Assembly: GCA_039819095.1 (NCBI GenBank)
Contig: JBCBSP010000006.1
Location: 1-64,000 of the forward strand
Direction: 5' to 3'
Source of the DNA: JBCBSP01 sp039819095
GTDB lineage: Bacteria > Pseudomonadota > Alphaproteobacteria > Caulobacterales > Maricaulaceae
DNA: 64,000 nt
Positions 7,758 through 16,240 of this stretch are shown here, in pieces (within the stretch, counting starts at the first letter, position 1; each line of letters begins with the position of its first letter). The notes beneath the pieces are model-generated. The model saw nothing but the letters and a program-made list of their open reading frames with translations. It was not told where the DNA came from and did not search any database. Position numbers and translations under genes: made by a program.

Positions 7758-10067
7758 TCAGACCATAGCCCGGTTTTCAACAAGTACTGCACCGAGTCCG
7801 GCATTTTCACCCTCAAGCTTCAATCGCTCGCGCAAGGATGCGCCGGAGCCGGCTTCATCAAGGCATGATGCAAGCCAGGCGCCGAGTTTCGCGCAATCGG
7901 TGTCGATCAGCGCGCGCTTGACCGGTCCGATGGAGCCGGCGGCCATGGACAGCTTGCGATAACCCAGCGCCGCCAACACGCACGCCTCCAGCGGACGCCC
8001 GGCGATCTCGCCGCACACCGAAACCGGAAGGCCGCGTCGGTCGCAGGCCTCGCGGACCGAGCGCAACAGGCGCAGGGCGACCGGCGCGATCGGGTCATAG
8101 CGTTCCGAAACTTTCGGGTTCTGCCGGTCGGCTGCGTAGAAATACTGCATCAGATCGTTCGCCCCGACCGCGACAAAGTCGGCATGGTCGAGCGCCGGGT
8201 CCGGATCGAAGGCGATGGCCGGCGTTTCCAGCATCATCCCGGCCTTGATCGAGGCCGGCGCAGCGTGCCCGCGCGCCATGGCGAGATCGACCTCTCTGAA
8301 CAGCGCTTCACGGCCCGCCTTCATTTCCTCAGCGGTTGAGATGAGCGGGAAGAGCACGTTCAGCTCCCGGCCCGCTGCGGCATGGACCAGGGCGCGCAGC
8401 TGATAGCGAAGCAGGCCCGGCCGATCGAGGCCCATCCTCAAGGCGCGCCAGCCGAGCGCCGGGTTCGGCTCCGGCACGGTCGGCACGTAATTGGTGACCT
8501 TGTCCCCACCGAGATCGAGCGTGCGGAAAACCACTGGGCGGTCGCCGGCTTCATCAAGGACAGTGGTGTAGAGCTCGATCTGGGCGGCGAGCCTGGGCAG
8601 GGTGTCGGCGACCATGAACTGGAACTCGGTGCGGAACAGGCCGACACCCTCCGCCCCGTTCTCTTCCAGGCGCGACAGCTCCACCAGAAGTCCGGCATTC
8701 ATGTGCAGCTCAATGCGGGTTCCATCACAGGTGATGGCCGGCTCGTCGCGCACCTCAGCATAGGCGGCCTGGCTGCGCGCCCGACTTTCCTGCCGCTCTT
8801 CATAGGCTTCGCGCACCTCTTCGGACGGGCGCGCGTGAAGCAGGCCGTATTCACCGTCGACAATCACCGGATCGCCGTCCTCGAGGCGGTCCAGCGCGCC
8901 TTCCACCCGCCCCACCATGGGCAGACCCAGCGCCTTGGCGACGATTGCGGCATGGCTCGTCAGCGAGCCTTCTTCCACCGCAACGGCTTTCAGGCGGGAG
9001 CGATCAAAGTCCAGCAATTCGGCCGGCCCCACCGATCGGGCGATCAGGATGGCGTTCTCCGGCAGATCGATCTGAGGCGGGCTGTCTTCGTCGGCGAGAT
9101 GGCGCAGCAGCCGGTTCGCCAGGTCTTCCAGATCGTGCAGGCGCTCGCGGAAGTGAGGCTCCCTCGCCTTCATCAGTCGGGCGCGGTGGGCGTTGCGAAC
9201 CCGCTCCACCGCCGCTTCGGCGGTCAGACCGGATCGAACCGCCTCGGCCAATTGGGAGAGCCAGCCGCGATCATGGGCGAACATACGATAGGCTTCCAGC
9301 ACGTCGCGGCTGGGCGCGCCGGCGGGCAGATGCCCCGAATCCAGGAGCGCATCGACCGCTTCGCGCATCCGTCCGATGGCGGCGTTAAGCCGGGCCTGTT
9401 CGGCGTCCGCGTCCTCGGCGACCATGCGCGTGGGCGCCACGTGGGGCTCGTGCATGACGGCGCGTCCGCTCGCCAGCCCACCGGACAGCGCCAGCCCCTG
9501 GAAACGTTCCGGCTTGGTCGGGCGCAGCTCAAGCCCTGAGAAGGCCTCGGCGGACACCAGATCGCCGGACACGACGATTTCAGCCAGCAGCATGGCCACC
9601 GTCTGGAGGATCTCGATCTCCTCCTCGGTGATGCGCTTGGTCTCGGCGGTCTGTTCGGTGAGCACGCCGACCAGACGACCGCCGCGCAGAATCGGCACGC
9701 CGAGAAAGCTCTTGAACGGTTCTTCGCCCGTTTCCGGCTTGTAGGAGAAGTCAGGATGCGAGGGCGCATCCTCCACTGAGATCGGACGGGCGCGCCGCGC
9801 CACAAGCCCGACCAGCCCTTCCTCGGGACGCATGCGCAGCTTGTGCACTGCATCGGCGTTCAGCCCGTGCGTGGCCGACAGCTCCAGCGCGCCGGACGGT
9901 CGCACAAGATAGATCGAGCAAACCGCCGCGCCGGTTTCATCGGCGATGATGTCGGTCAGCCTGTCCAGACGCTTTTGCGCATCCTCCTGAGCCGCCATGA
10001 GATCGCGAATGCGATGCAGAAGGCGGCGAGGTCCACGCGTCGATTTGGGTCGGGCGTCAGGCGACAT
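7758..10067 (-). CDS. ptsP: PEP-protein phosphotransferase, nitrogen PTS enzyme I
   Basis: A 769-residue EI-Ntr enzyme. It takes phosphate from phosphoenolpyruvate and passes it to NPr, the first step of the regulatory nitrogen PTS (PtsP-PtsO-PtsN). An N-terminal GAF domain spans about residues 25-165 (sensing nitrogen status in relatives). The EI helical domain is at about 185-325. The phosphohistidine domain carries SLTSHAAIVAKALGLP with active-site His372. The PEP-binding barrel shows GVGLFRTEFQFM (about 475-485), VGANDLMQYFYAADRQNP and the proton-donor Cys685 in VCGEIAGRP. Length is normal for the family. It sits 98 bases downstream of lysC on the same strand. The NPr and PtsN genes are not in the window. 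Confidence 0.97.
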   Translation of the reverse strand: MSPDARPKSTRGPRRLLHRIRDLMAAQEDAQKRLDRLTDIIADETGAAVCSIYLVRPSGALELSATHGLNADAVHKLRMRPEEGLVGLVARRARPISVEDAPSHPDFSYKPETGEEPFKSFLGVPILRGGRLVGVLTEQTAETKRITEEEIEILQTVAMLLAEIVVSGDLVSAEAFSGLELRPTKPERFQGLALSGGLASGRAVMHEPHVAPTRMVAEDADAEQARLNAAIGRMREAVDALLDSGHLPAGAPSRDVLEAYRMFAHDRGWLSQLAEAVRSGLTAEAAVERVRNAHRARLMKAREPHFRERLHDLEDLANRLLRHLADEDSPPQIDLPENAILIARSVGPAELLDFDRSRLKAVAVEEGSLTSHAAIVAKALGLPMVGRVEGALDRLEDGDPVIVDGEYGLLHARPSEEVREAYEERQESRARSQAAYAEVRDEPAITCDGTRIELHMNAGLLVELSRLEENGAEGVGLFRTEFQFMVADTLPRLAAQIELYTTVLDEAGDRPVVFRTLDLGGDKVTNYVPTVPEPNPALGWRALRMGLDRPGLLRYQLRALVHAAAGRELNVLFPLISTAEEMKAGREALFREVDLAMARGHAAPASIKAGMMLETPAIAFDPDPALDHADFVAVGANDLMQYFYAADRQNPKVSERYDPIAPVALRLLRSVREACDRRGLPVSVCGEIAGRPLEACVLAALGYRKLSMAAGSIGPVKRALIDTDCAKLGAWLASCLDEAGSGASLRERLKLEGENAGLGAVLVENRAMV

Positions 10068-10165
10068 GAGCGGTCCGCTGAAGAGGCGAGCACAGGGGTT
10101 GGATCACAAGCGCGACATGCTGCGCGCCAAAGCGGTGCAGACAAGCACCGGACAGACAGGCCGCG

Positions 10166-11383
10166 TCAAGTCTCGTTCAGCTTATAGGCTGCATGCAGAG
10201 CGCGCACCGCGCGCTCGAGGACGTCGGAATCCACCAGCGCTGAAATCTTGATCTCCGAGGTCGCGACCATGCGCACCGCAACGCGCTCGCGCGCCAGCAC
10301 GCCATAAAGGGTGCGCGCCACATCAGCCCGGCCGCGCAGTCCTGAACCGACCACAGAGACCTTGGCGAGCCCGGTCTCCTGTTCGCGTGCTACACCCAAG
10401 GCATTCAACGCACTCCCGGCGCGCTCCAGATCGCGTTGATCGACGGAAAACTCCAGGCGCGCCCCTGATGCCGAGCCGCCGGTCTGCACGATCATGTCGA
10501 TGCCGATCTCGGCCTCAGCCAGGCTGGCGAAGACCTCCGCCGCGCCCTCATACGGTTCAAGGCCGCACAGCGACAGGCGCGCCTGATCGCGCACATAGGC
10601 CACCCCGGACACGATGCGACGCTCAGCGACATCGACCGGCGCGACTTCAGTGCCACGGCTCTGACCGGGCTCTGCGAAACTGGATTTCACCCGCAGCACG
10701 ACGCCCTTGGCCTTGGCGTATTCCACCGAGCGGGTCTGCAGGACTTTCGCGCCCATGGCGGCCAGTTCAAGCATCTCATCCGCGCTGACCCGGTCCAGCC
10801 GCCGCGCTTCAGGCGCGATGCGCGGATCGGTCGTGAAGACGCCGTCCACATCGGTGTAGATGTCGCATTCAGCCCCGAGGGCCGCCGCCACGGCGGCCGC
10901 GGTCAGGTCCGTGCCGCCCCGGCCAAGCGTCGCGATGCGCCCATCCGGCGTCACGCCCTGATAACCGGCGATGACCGGGATGACCCCAGCCGCGATGGCG
11001 GCCCGCAAGGGCGCCGGATCGATGGCGGTCACCCTGGCGGCGCCATGCACGCCATCGACTTCGATCGGGATCTGCCAGGCCGCGAAGGCGCGCGCATCAT
11101 GTCCGCGTTGTTTCAGCGCCAGGGCCATCAGCGCGCTGGAGGCTTGCTCGCCGGCGGCCAGAGCCGCATCTGTTTCCGCCTCGCCCAGAGCGCCGCCCAG
11201 GGCGGCGGCCTCACGCAGAAGCCGGTCGGTCTCGCCGGACATGGCCGACACCACGACTGCGACGCCGCGCCCGCTCGCGGCCTCATGCGCGACGATGCCG
11301 GCTGAGTGCGCGATGCGCTGAGGGTCGGCCATGGATGTGCCGCCGAATTTCAGGACCAGATCCGGTCTCGCCATCGCCTTCAT
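10166..11383 (-). CDS. lysC: aspartate kinase
   Basis: A 405-residue aspartokinase that phosphorylates aspartate as the first step to lysine, threonine, methionine and diaminopimelate. The N-terminal kinase domain shows LVLKFGGTSM, VVVSAMSGETD, LGRGGTDLTAAAVAAALGA and IYTDVDGVFTTDPRI. Two C-terminal ACT domains (from about residue 260) would bind the feedback amino acids. Starts at 11386 (GTG), 11383 (ATG) and 11374 (ATG) are possible. The ATG at 11383 has an AAGGG site four bases upstream and is chosen, though MARPDLVLKFGG from 11374 looks most like the usual N-terminus. It is divergent from ubiG across about 115 bases. Confidence 0.97.
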   Translation of the reverse strand: MKAMARPDLVLKFGGTSMADPQRIAHSAGIVAHEAASGRGVAVVVSAMSGETDRLLREAAALGGALGEAETDAALAAGEQASSALMALALKQRGHDARAFAAWQIPIEVDGVHGAARVTAIDPAPLRAAIAAGVIPVIAGYQGVTPDGRIATLGRGGTDLTAAAVAAALGAECDIYTDVDGVFTTDPRIAPEARRLDRVSADEMLELAAMGAKVLQTRSVEYAKAKGVVLRVKSSFAEPGQSRGTEVAPVDVAERRIVSGVAYVRDQARLSLCGLEPYEGAAEVFASLAEAEIGIDMIVQTGGSASGARLEFSVDQRDLERAGSALNALGVAREQETGLAKVSVVGSGLRGRADVARTLYGVLARERVAVRMVATSEIKISALVDSDVLERAVRALHAAYKLNET

Positions 11384-11498
11384 CACCCTTGCCGCTCATT
11401 TTGCCCGCCGCCAGCTGCCGCGCCGGGTCGATAAGAGCGGCCTAGCGAACCATATTGGTCCTTGAAAGAGCCGAAGTGTGGAAATTTCGAGGTCCGAC

Positions 11499-12263
11499 AT
11501 GGCCAATGCCGCCGCCCCTGACGCGATCAGAACCCCCTCCATCGACCCGGACGAGGTGGAGAAGTTCTCCCGCATCGCCGGGGAATGGTGGGATCCGAAA
11601 TCGAAATTCGCCCCGCTGCACAAATTCAATCCGGCGCGCCTGGGCTATATTCGCGACACGCTCTGCGCTCATTTCGACCGGACCGGCGCTGAACCGCTGA
11701 ACGGTCTCAACCTGCTCGATATCGGATGCGGGGGCGGCCTGGTTTCTGAACCCATGGCGCGGCTCGGCGCGCGCGTGACCGGCGTCGATGCGGCGGAAGC
11801 CAATATCAAGACCGCGCTCGTCCACGCAGAGGAAGCCGGGCTCGAGATCGACTACCGCCACGGTACGGCGGAACAATTGCTCGCCGCCGGCGGGCCGGGC
11901 CAGTTCGACGTGGTGCTCAATCTTGAAGTGGTCGAGCATGTCGCCGAACCCACCGCCTTCCTGACCGACTGCGCCAGCCTGGTGAAACCGGGCGGGCTAA
12001 TGATCGTGGGAACGATCAACCGCACTGCGCGCGCCTTCGTCACGGCGATATTCGGGGCCGAATACGTGCTCGGCTGGCTGCCGCGCGGCACGCACCAGTT
12101 TGAAAAGCTCGTGCGGCCCGCAGAGGTCGAACAGGCGCTGAAATCGGCTGCTCTCCAAACACGCGCGCCGGTCGGGGTCAGCTACAACCCGCTGCAGGAT
12201 CGCTTCTTCATCTCCGGCGACGCCGGGGTGAATTACCTGCTGGCGGCGGAGAAACCCGCCTAG
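11499..12263 (+). CDS. ubiG: ubiquinone biosynthesis O-methyltransferase
   Basis: A 254-residue SAM-dependent methyltransferase catalysing both O-methylations of ubiquinone synthesis, at the inner membrane. SAM motif I is LLDIGCGGGLVSEPMARLGA, followed by VTGVDAAEANI and the post-motif VVLNLEVVEHV. The N-terminal VEKFSRIAGEWWDP and the later GTHQFEKLVRPAEV and GVSYNPLQDRFF are specific to UbiG. GTG 11478 is an upstream alternative, but ATG 11499 has a GAGG site at the right distance. It converges on the DUF1178 gene with a single base between the stop codons. Confidence 0.96.
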   Translation: MANAAAPDAIRTPSIDPDEVEKFSRIAGEWWDPKSKFAPLHKFNPARLGYIRDTLCAHFDRTGAEPLNGLNLLDIGCGGGLVSEPMARLGARVTGVDAAEANIKTALVHAEEAGLEIDYRHGTAEQLLAAGGPGQFDVVLNLEVVEHVAEPTAFLTDCASLVKPGGLMIVGTINRTARAFVTAIFGAEYVLGWLPRGTHQFEKLVRPAEVEQALKSAALQTRAPVGVSYNPLQDRFFISGDAGVNYLLAAEKPA

Positions 12264-12264
12264 C

Positions 12265-12696
12265 TCAATTCGCCTTCTTCGGCGGTGTGGGCGCGAAGGG
12301 CTCCGGCAGCGGCGCACAGGGCACGCCGTCCTCTTTCAGCTTCGCGCTCTCTTCCGGCGTCGTCTCGCCATAGATGAGGCGTTCCGGCTTTTCGCCGTCA
12401 TGGATGGCGCGGGCCTCGTTCGCGAAGCGGTCGCCGACATAGTCGTAATGATTGCGGATATGGGCCTGGACCTTGCGCGCGACCGTCTCAAGATCGGGCG
12501 CGCCGCCCGCCATGGTCTGGGCCTTGGCTTTGGTGGTGCGCACCGCCGGCGCCATGATCTGCTTGGAGATCTCCACCGAGCCGCAATGGGGGCATTCCAC
12601 CAGCCCGCGATCGGCCTGATGGTCGTAATCGGAGGAGGAGGAAAACCAGGCCTCGAAGCCATGGCCCTCGTCGCACTGCAGGGCGTAGCGGATCAT
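12265..12696 (-). CDS. DUF1178 family protein
   Basis: A 143-residue protein of the alphaproteobacterial DUF1178 family. The hallmark start MIRYALQCDEGHGFEAWFSSS is followed by a CPHCGS pair, so Cys8, Cys35 and Cys38 plus His11 may bind a metal. The C-terminal half (YDYVGDRFANEARAIHDGE) is also typical. Function unknown. An AGGAGG site precedes the ATG. The gene is last in a run comF-grxC-nitrilase-DUF1178, 12 bases after the nitrilase stop, an order conserved in alphaproteobacteria, and is probably cotranscribed with it. Confidence 0.92.
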   Translation of the reverse strand: MIRYALQCDEGHGFEAWFSSSSDYDHQADRGLVECPHCGSVEISKQIMAPAVRTTKAKAQTMAGGAPDLETVARKVQAHIRNHYDYVGDRFANEARAIHDGEKPERLIYGETTPEESAKLKEDGVPCAPLPEPFAPTPPKKAN

Positions 12697-12708
12697 GGAT
12701 GAACCCTC

Positions 12709-13524
12709 CTACGGTCCTTTAAACGCACGATCAGGGCCCAGCGCCGGAATGCGCGAGCGTGCGCGTTCAACCTGGCTGAGATCAAGCTCAGCATAGACCA
12801 GCGCCGGCGCGTCATGGTCGAGCGCGGCGATCACATCGCCCCATGGTCCGATAACCATTGACCGTCCCCAGGTATTGCGCCCGTCCTCATGACGACCGCC
12901 CTGAGCCGGCGCCAGGATGAAGCTTCCCGTCTCGATGGCGCGCGCCCGCAAAAGCACCTCCCAGTGCGCCCGGCCCGTCGGTCGGGTGAAGGCCGCCGGA
13001 ACCGTGATCATCGCCGCGCCCGCCTGCGCCAGGCGGCGGTAGAGCGCGGCAAAACGAACATCATAGCAGATGGTCAGCCCGAGCGGCGCGCCGGCGGCTT
13101 CGGTCAGGACGGCCCGCTCGCCGGGCTGATAGGTGGCGCTTTCGCGATAACGCTCGCTCGCGCCCAGCTCCACATCGAACATGTGGATCTTGTCATAGCG
13201 GGCCTTCACCGCCCCGTCGGGACCGAACAGCATCGAGCGGTTCACCGCCCGGCCGTCTTCACCCAGAAGGGCGAAGGAGCCGGCGAGCAGGTCCACGCCG
13301 AGTTCCGAGGCGAGCGCGCTGAACCGCGCAGGGGCGGGATCTTCGGCCTCGCTCTTGAGAAGCGCCATGACGCGATCGGCATCACGCTCGACGATATTGG
13401 TGACTTCCGGGGTCGCGATAACAGACGCGCCCGCGCCCGCCGCCTCGCGGATCATCGCTTCGGCGTCCGCCAGATTGCGCGCCGCAGCGCGGCCGCCGCA
13501 CATCTGCACCAGGGCGAGCTTCAT
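12709..13524 (-). CDS. carbon-nitrogen hydrolase (Nit family)
   Basis: A 271-residue nitrilase-superfamily amidase. The catalytic triad is visible as Glu40 (IATPEVTN), Lys112 (RYDKIHMFDVEL) and Cys153 (LTICYDVRF). The DKIHMFDVEL and HWEVLLRARAIE signatures place it with the NIT1/NIT2-like branch. In characterised relatives this branch removes deaminated glutathione or omega-amidated ketoacids. Six bases separate it from the grxC stop upstream, which supports a shared transcript and a link to glutathione metabolism. The exact substrate is inferred, not shown. Confidence 0.93.
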   Translation of the reverse strand: MKLALVQMCGGRAAARNLADAEAMIREAAGAGASVIATPEVTNIVERDADRVMALLKSEAEDPAPARFSALASELGVDLLAGSFALLGEDGRAVNRSMLFGPDGAVKARYDKIHMFDVELGASERYRESATYQPGERAVLTEAAGAPLGLTICYDVRFAALYRRLAQAGAAMITVPAAFTRPTGRAHWEVLLRARAIETGSFILAPAQGGRHEDGRNTWGRSMVIGPWGDVIAALDHDAPALVYAELDLSQVERARSRIPALGPDRAFKGP

Positions 13525-13530
13525 GCGCCT

Positions 13531-13800
13531 TCAGGCCGCGCCGGCGGCCTGCAGTATCGGATCGAGCTTGCCGCTTCTCTCAAGCGCGAGCAGTTCGTCG
13601 CATCCGCCGACATGGGTCTCGCCAATGAAGACTTGCGGAAAGGTGCGCGCGCCGCCGGCGCGTTCAATCATCTCATTCTTGCGCGCGATATCGAAGCCGG
13701 CGTCGATTTCCTTGTAGTCGATATTCTTCTTCTTCAGCAGTCCCACCGCCCGCACGCAGTAGGGGCAGAGGATGCGGGTATAGATGGTCACCGCGGTCAT
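13531..13800 (-). CDS. grxC: glutaredoxin 3
   Basis: An 89-residue glutaredoxin with the dithiol active site CPYC at residues 12-15 (RILCPYCVRAVGLL), TFPQVFIGETHVGGCDEL as the glutathione-binding cis-proline loop, and the C-terminal helix ending LQAAGAA. It reduces protein and low-molecular-weight disulfides using glutathione. The ATG at 13798-13800 is preceded by AAGGA; an extension to 13815 is possible but lacks support. It is cotranscribed with the nitrilase six bases downstream, and comF lies 75 bases upstream. Confidence 0.96.
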   Translation of the reverse strand: MTAVTIYTRILCPYCVRAVGLLKKKNIDYKEIDAGFDIARKNEMIERAGGARTFPQVFIGETHVGGCDELLALERSGKLDPILQAAGAA

Positions 13801-13875
13801 AAGGCGTTCCTTCAAATCAAACTTCAGGCAGGGCGGGCGATATCGACGGCCCGGCGCAATAAAGGTTCGAGGGCT

Positions 13876-14658
13876 TTATTTAAGCGGATCGGCCGGTTTC
13901 ACAACGCGCGCCAGCGTGATCGCGGTCACATCTGCGGCGCCGCAACGTTTCAGCGCCCGGGCGCACGCCTCCAGCGTGGCCCCGGTCGTGTGCACGTCAT
14001 CGACCAGTATGATCCGCGCCCCGCGCAGCCGCGCCCTGGCCCGCTGACGCACCTGAAAAGCCCCGGCGACATTACGCACGCGGCCCTTGGCGCTGCGCCC
14101 AGCCTGGGTGGGCGTAGCGCGCCGGCGCTTCAGGGCATGGGCGTCCACCCTCACCCCGGATGCGCGCGATAACGCACGCGCGAGCAGAAGTGACTGATTG
14201 AAGCGCCGCGCCCGCAGCCGGCGCGGATGCAGCGGGACCGGCATGATGCAATCGGCCTCGCTTAAACGCACGCGCCCCGCGCGCGCCATCCAGCGCCCGA
14301 ACGCAGCCAGCACATCGGTTCGCCCGCCATGCTTGAACCCCAGCACCAGGCTGCGGCTGTCATCATCGTAGACGAAGGCCGAACGCGCCGCGTCATAGGC
14401 CGGCTCGCGCGCCGCGCACACGCCGCACACCGCCCCGTCTCCGACCGGATAGGGAAAGGGCAGGCCGCAGCGCTCGCACTGCGGCGCATCGATGAAAGTG
14501 ATCTTCGACCAGTCGCCGGGACTGAGTTCGCCGGTTCGCCGAACGTCCTCGCCAGACAGCGGTGAAACCGGCGGCCAAACGAGATCGGCGACGAGGCTGA
14601 GCACCTGACGGGCTTTGCTCAGGACCGCATTCGCGCCATATCGCGCCCATGTCGTCAT
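13876..14658 (-). CDS. ComF family phosphoribosyltransferase-like protein
   Basis: A 260-residue ComF-family protein. An N-terminal zinc-ribbon-like part has CERCGLPFPYP and CGVCAAREP (four cysteines). The central ARRFNQSLLLARALSR and the PRPP-binding loop RIILVDDVHTTGATLE follow. The family is related to amidophosphoribosyltransferases and ComF aids DNA uptake in competent bacteria; the reaction is not settled. The gene heads the comF-grxC-nitrilase-DUF1178 run. Its start (GTG 14661 or ATG 14658) overlaps the start of the divergent methyltransferase gene, so its promoter must lie within that neighbour. Confidence 0.93.
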   Translation of the reverse strand: MTTWARYGANAVLSKARQVLSLVADLVWPPVSPLSGEDVRRTGELSPGDWSKITFIDAPQCERCGLPFPYPVGDGAVCGVCAAREPAYDAARSAFVYDDDSRSLVLGFKHGGRTDVLAAFGRWMARAGRVRLSEADCIMPVPLHPRRLRARRFNQSLLLARALSRASGVRVDAHALKRRRATPTQAGRSAKGRVRNVAGAFQVRQRARARLRGARIILVDDVHTTGATLEACARALKRCGAADVTAITLARVVKPADPLK

Positions 14659-15572
14659 CACAGACCACCCCGCCCGTCCTGTTCGACCGCGCCCTGCTGC
14701 GCCGGCGCCGCGATCGCGCAGCCGCCGATTTTACATCCTACGATTTTCTGCATGCGCGTGTCGCCGATGATCTTCTGGACCGGGTGGAGGCGATTTCACG
14801 CGATTTCGACACCTGCCTGGTGCTCGGCGGCGGCGGGGCGGTCGGCCGAGCGCTCAAAGCGCGACCTGAGGCGCGCGCCAAGATCGGGCGGCTCTTGGAG
14901 GCGGACCTGTCGCCCGCCATGGCGCGCAGGAATGAAACAGGCCTGGTGCTGGACGAAGAGCGCCTGGCCATCGCCGATGAAAGCGTGGACCTCGTCCTGT
15001 CCTGCCTGAGCCTGCACTGGACAAACGATCTTGTGGGCGCGCTGGTGCAGATCAATCACGCGCTCAAACCGGACGGCTTCTTCGCCGGCGCGATTTTCGG
15101 CGGCGCCACGCTGACCGAGCTGCGCCAGGCGCTGATCGCGGCGGAAAGCGAGTTGAGCGAGGGCGTGCACCCGCGCGTTTCGCCCTTCGCCGACACGATC
15201 GACCTGGCCGGATTGCTCAGCCGCGCCGGCTTCGCCATGCCGGTGTCCGATGTCGACCGGATCAAGGCGCGTTATGGCAACGCCTTCGTCCTGATGCGCG
15301 ATCTGCGCGCCATGGGCGAGACGAGCGTGCTGGCGAAACGACCGCGCACGCCCGTCGCAAAGCGTTTCTTCGTACGCACCGCAGAACTCTATTCGCATCG
15401 CTTTGCTGAAGATGATGGCCGCATCCCGGCGAGCTTTGAGGTCATCCACGCTGCGGGCTGGGCGCCGCACCCCGATCAGCCCAAGCCGAAACGGCCCGGC
15501 TCGGCGCGCGTGCGCCTGGCTGATGCGCTTGGCGTCAATGAGCAGAGCGCCGGCGAGAAGGCCGGCGGGTAG
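14649..15572 (+). CDS. SAM-dependent methyltransferase, NDUFAF5/BioC-like
   Basis: A 307-residue class I methyltransferase. The N-terminal PVLFDRALLRRRRDRAA, the nucleotide-binding CLVLGGGGAVGRAL and SLHWTNDLVGALVQINHALK match the alphaproteobacterial homologues of NDUFAF5, the mitochondrial complex I assembly factor that hydroxylates an arginine of NDUFS7. They also resemble BioC. The bacterial role is not known. The motif I glycines are GGGGAVG rather than the usual D-x-G-x-G-x-G. The first codons overlap the start of divergent comF by about ten bases. The stop lies seven bases before the end of the convergent pilin gene. Confidence 0.88.
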   Translation: MSSSQTTPPVLFDRALLRRRRDRAAADFTSYDFLHARVADDLLDRVEAISRDFDTCLVLGGGGAVGRALKARPEARAKIGRLLEADLSPAMARRNETGLVLDEERLAIADESVDLVLSCLSLHWTNDLVGALVQINHALKPDGFFAGAIFGGATLTELRQALIAAESELSEGVHPRVSPFADTIDLAGLLSRAGFAMPVSDVDRIKARYGNAFVLMRDLRAMGETSVLAKRPRTPVAKRFFVRTAELYSHRFAEDDGRIPASFEVIHAAGWAPHPDQPKPKRPGSARVRLADALGVNEQSAGEKAGG

Positions 15573-15579
15573 AATCGCG

Positions 15580-15732
15580 CTAGGTTGGAAGCTGCTCGAA
15601 GACCGCGTCAGACAGCATGAACCAGCTGGACAGCATGTCGCCGATCTGCGGAATGGCTGCGATCAGCGCGACAGCGATCAAGCCGGCGATCAGCCCGTAT
15701 TCAATGCTGCTGGCGCCGCTCTGGGACAGCAA
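15580..15732 (-). CDS. Flp/Tad-type pilin, orphan, TTG start
   Basis: A short coding region of about 50 residues. It has the class IVb Flp pilin signature SQSGASSIEYGLIAGLIAVA followed by LIAAIPQIGDMLSSWF. The G/A-x5-E (Glu five residues into the hydrophobic stretch) and E-Y motifs are the prepilin peptidase and assembly marks of Tad pilins. No ATG or GTG lies close upstream in frame; the TTG at 15730-15732 is the nearest usable start and has no strong ribosome site. The gene begins 20 bases after the mutT stop, so translational coupling is possible. No other pilus genes are in the window. Confidence 0.7.
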   Translation of the reverse strand: MLSQSGASSIEYGLIAGLIAVALIAAIPQIGDMLSSWFMLSDAVFEQLPT

Positions 15733-15752
15733 GAAGGCCCGGGCGCGCGCCT

Positions 15753-16193
15753 CTACGCGTTCACGCGCCGACCCTGCAGCCGGTCGCGCAGCTCTGCGGC
15801 CAGCGGTTTGTCCGCTTCGGGCATCGCATAGCGTGACAGGTGCTCGGTTCTCACCCAGGCCAGCTGCTGGTGTTCGCGCGGCTGAGGGAAACCGTCCCAT
15901 TGTCGACATACGAAGAGCGGCATCAGCATCGGCCGACCGTCCTCGAGGCGCAATGAGGCGAACGCGAAGGGCTGCAGGCATCGTTCGCATGGCTCGACTC
16001 CCAGCTCCTCGCGCAGCTCGCGCACAACACACGCCTCGGCGGTTTCGCCAGGCTCGACCTTGCCGCCGGGAAACTCCCAAAGCCCGCCATGGGCCTTGTC
16101 CTCTGGACGCTGGGCGATCAGCACACGACCATCGGCATCAACCAGGGCGCAGGCTGCGACCAGCAGCATCCGGCTGCTCTCACCATCCATCAT
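15753..16193 (-). CDS. mutT: MutT-like 8-oxo-dGTP diphosphatase
   Basis: A 146-residue Nudix hydrolase. The Nudix box is complete in two parts, GGKVEPGETAEACVVRELRE then ELGV, with Glu residues for the metal. The start LLVAACALVDADGRVLIAQR and LWEFPGG are typical of MutT, which hydrolyses 8-oxo-dGTP to keep it out of DNA. The ATG at 16191-16193 follows AAGG at good spacing; GTG 16199 and ATG 16190 are alternatives. The pilin gene follows 20 bases downstream on the same strand. Confidence 0.93.
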   Translation of the reverse strand: MMDGESSRMLLVAACALVDADGRVLIAQRPEDKAHGGLWEFPGGKVEPGETAEACVVRELREELGVEPCERCLQPFAFASLRLEDGRPMLMPLFVCRQWDGFPQPREHQQLAWVRTEHLSRYAMPEADKPLAAELRDRLQGRRVNA

Positions 16194-16240
16194 GCACACC
16201 TTGCGTTAATTCGTTGTGTGGAAACACGGTTTCCAAAGCC

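Noticed and set aside
12889..14172. 427-codon plus-strand reading frame
   Set aside because: Lies antisense to nitrilase, grxC and comF, all of which carry recognisable motifs; composition is typical of a GC-rich shadow frame.
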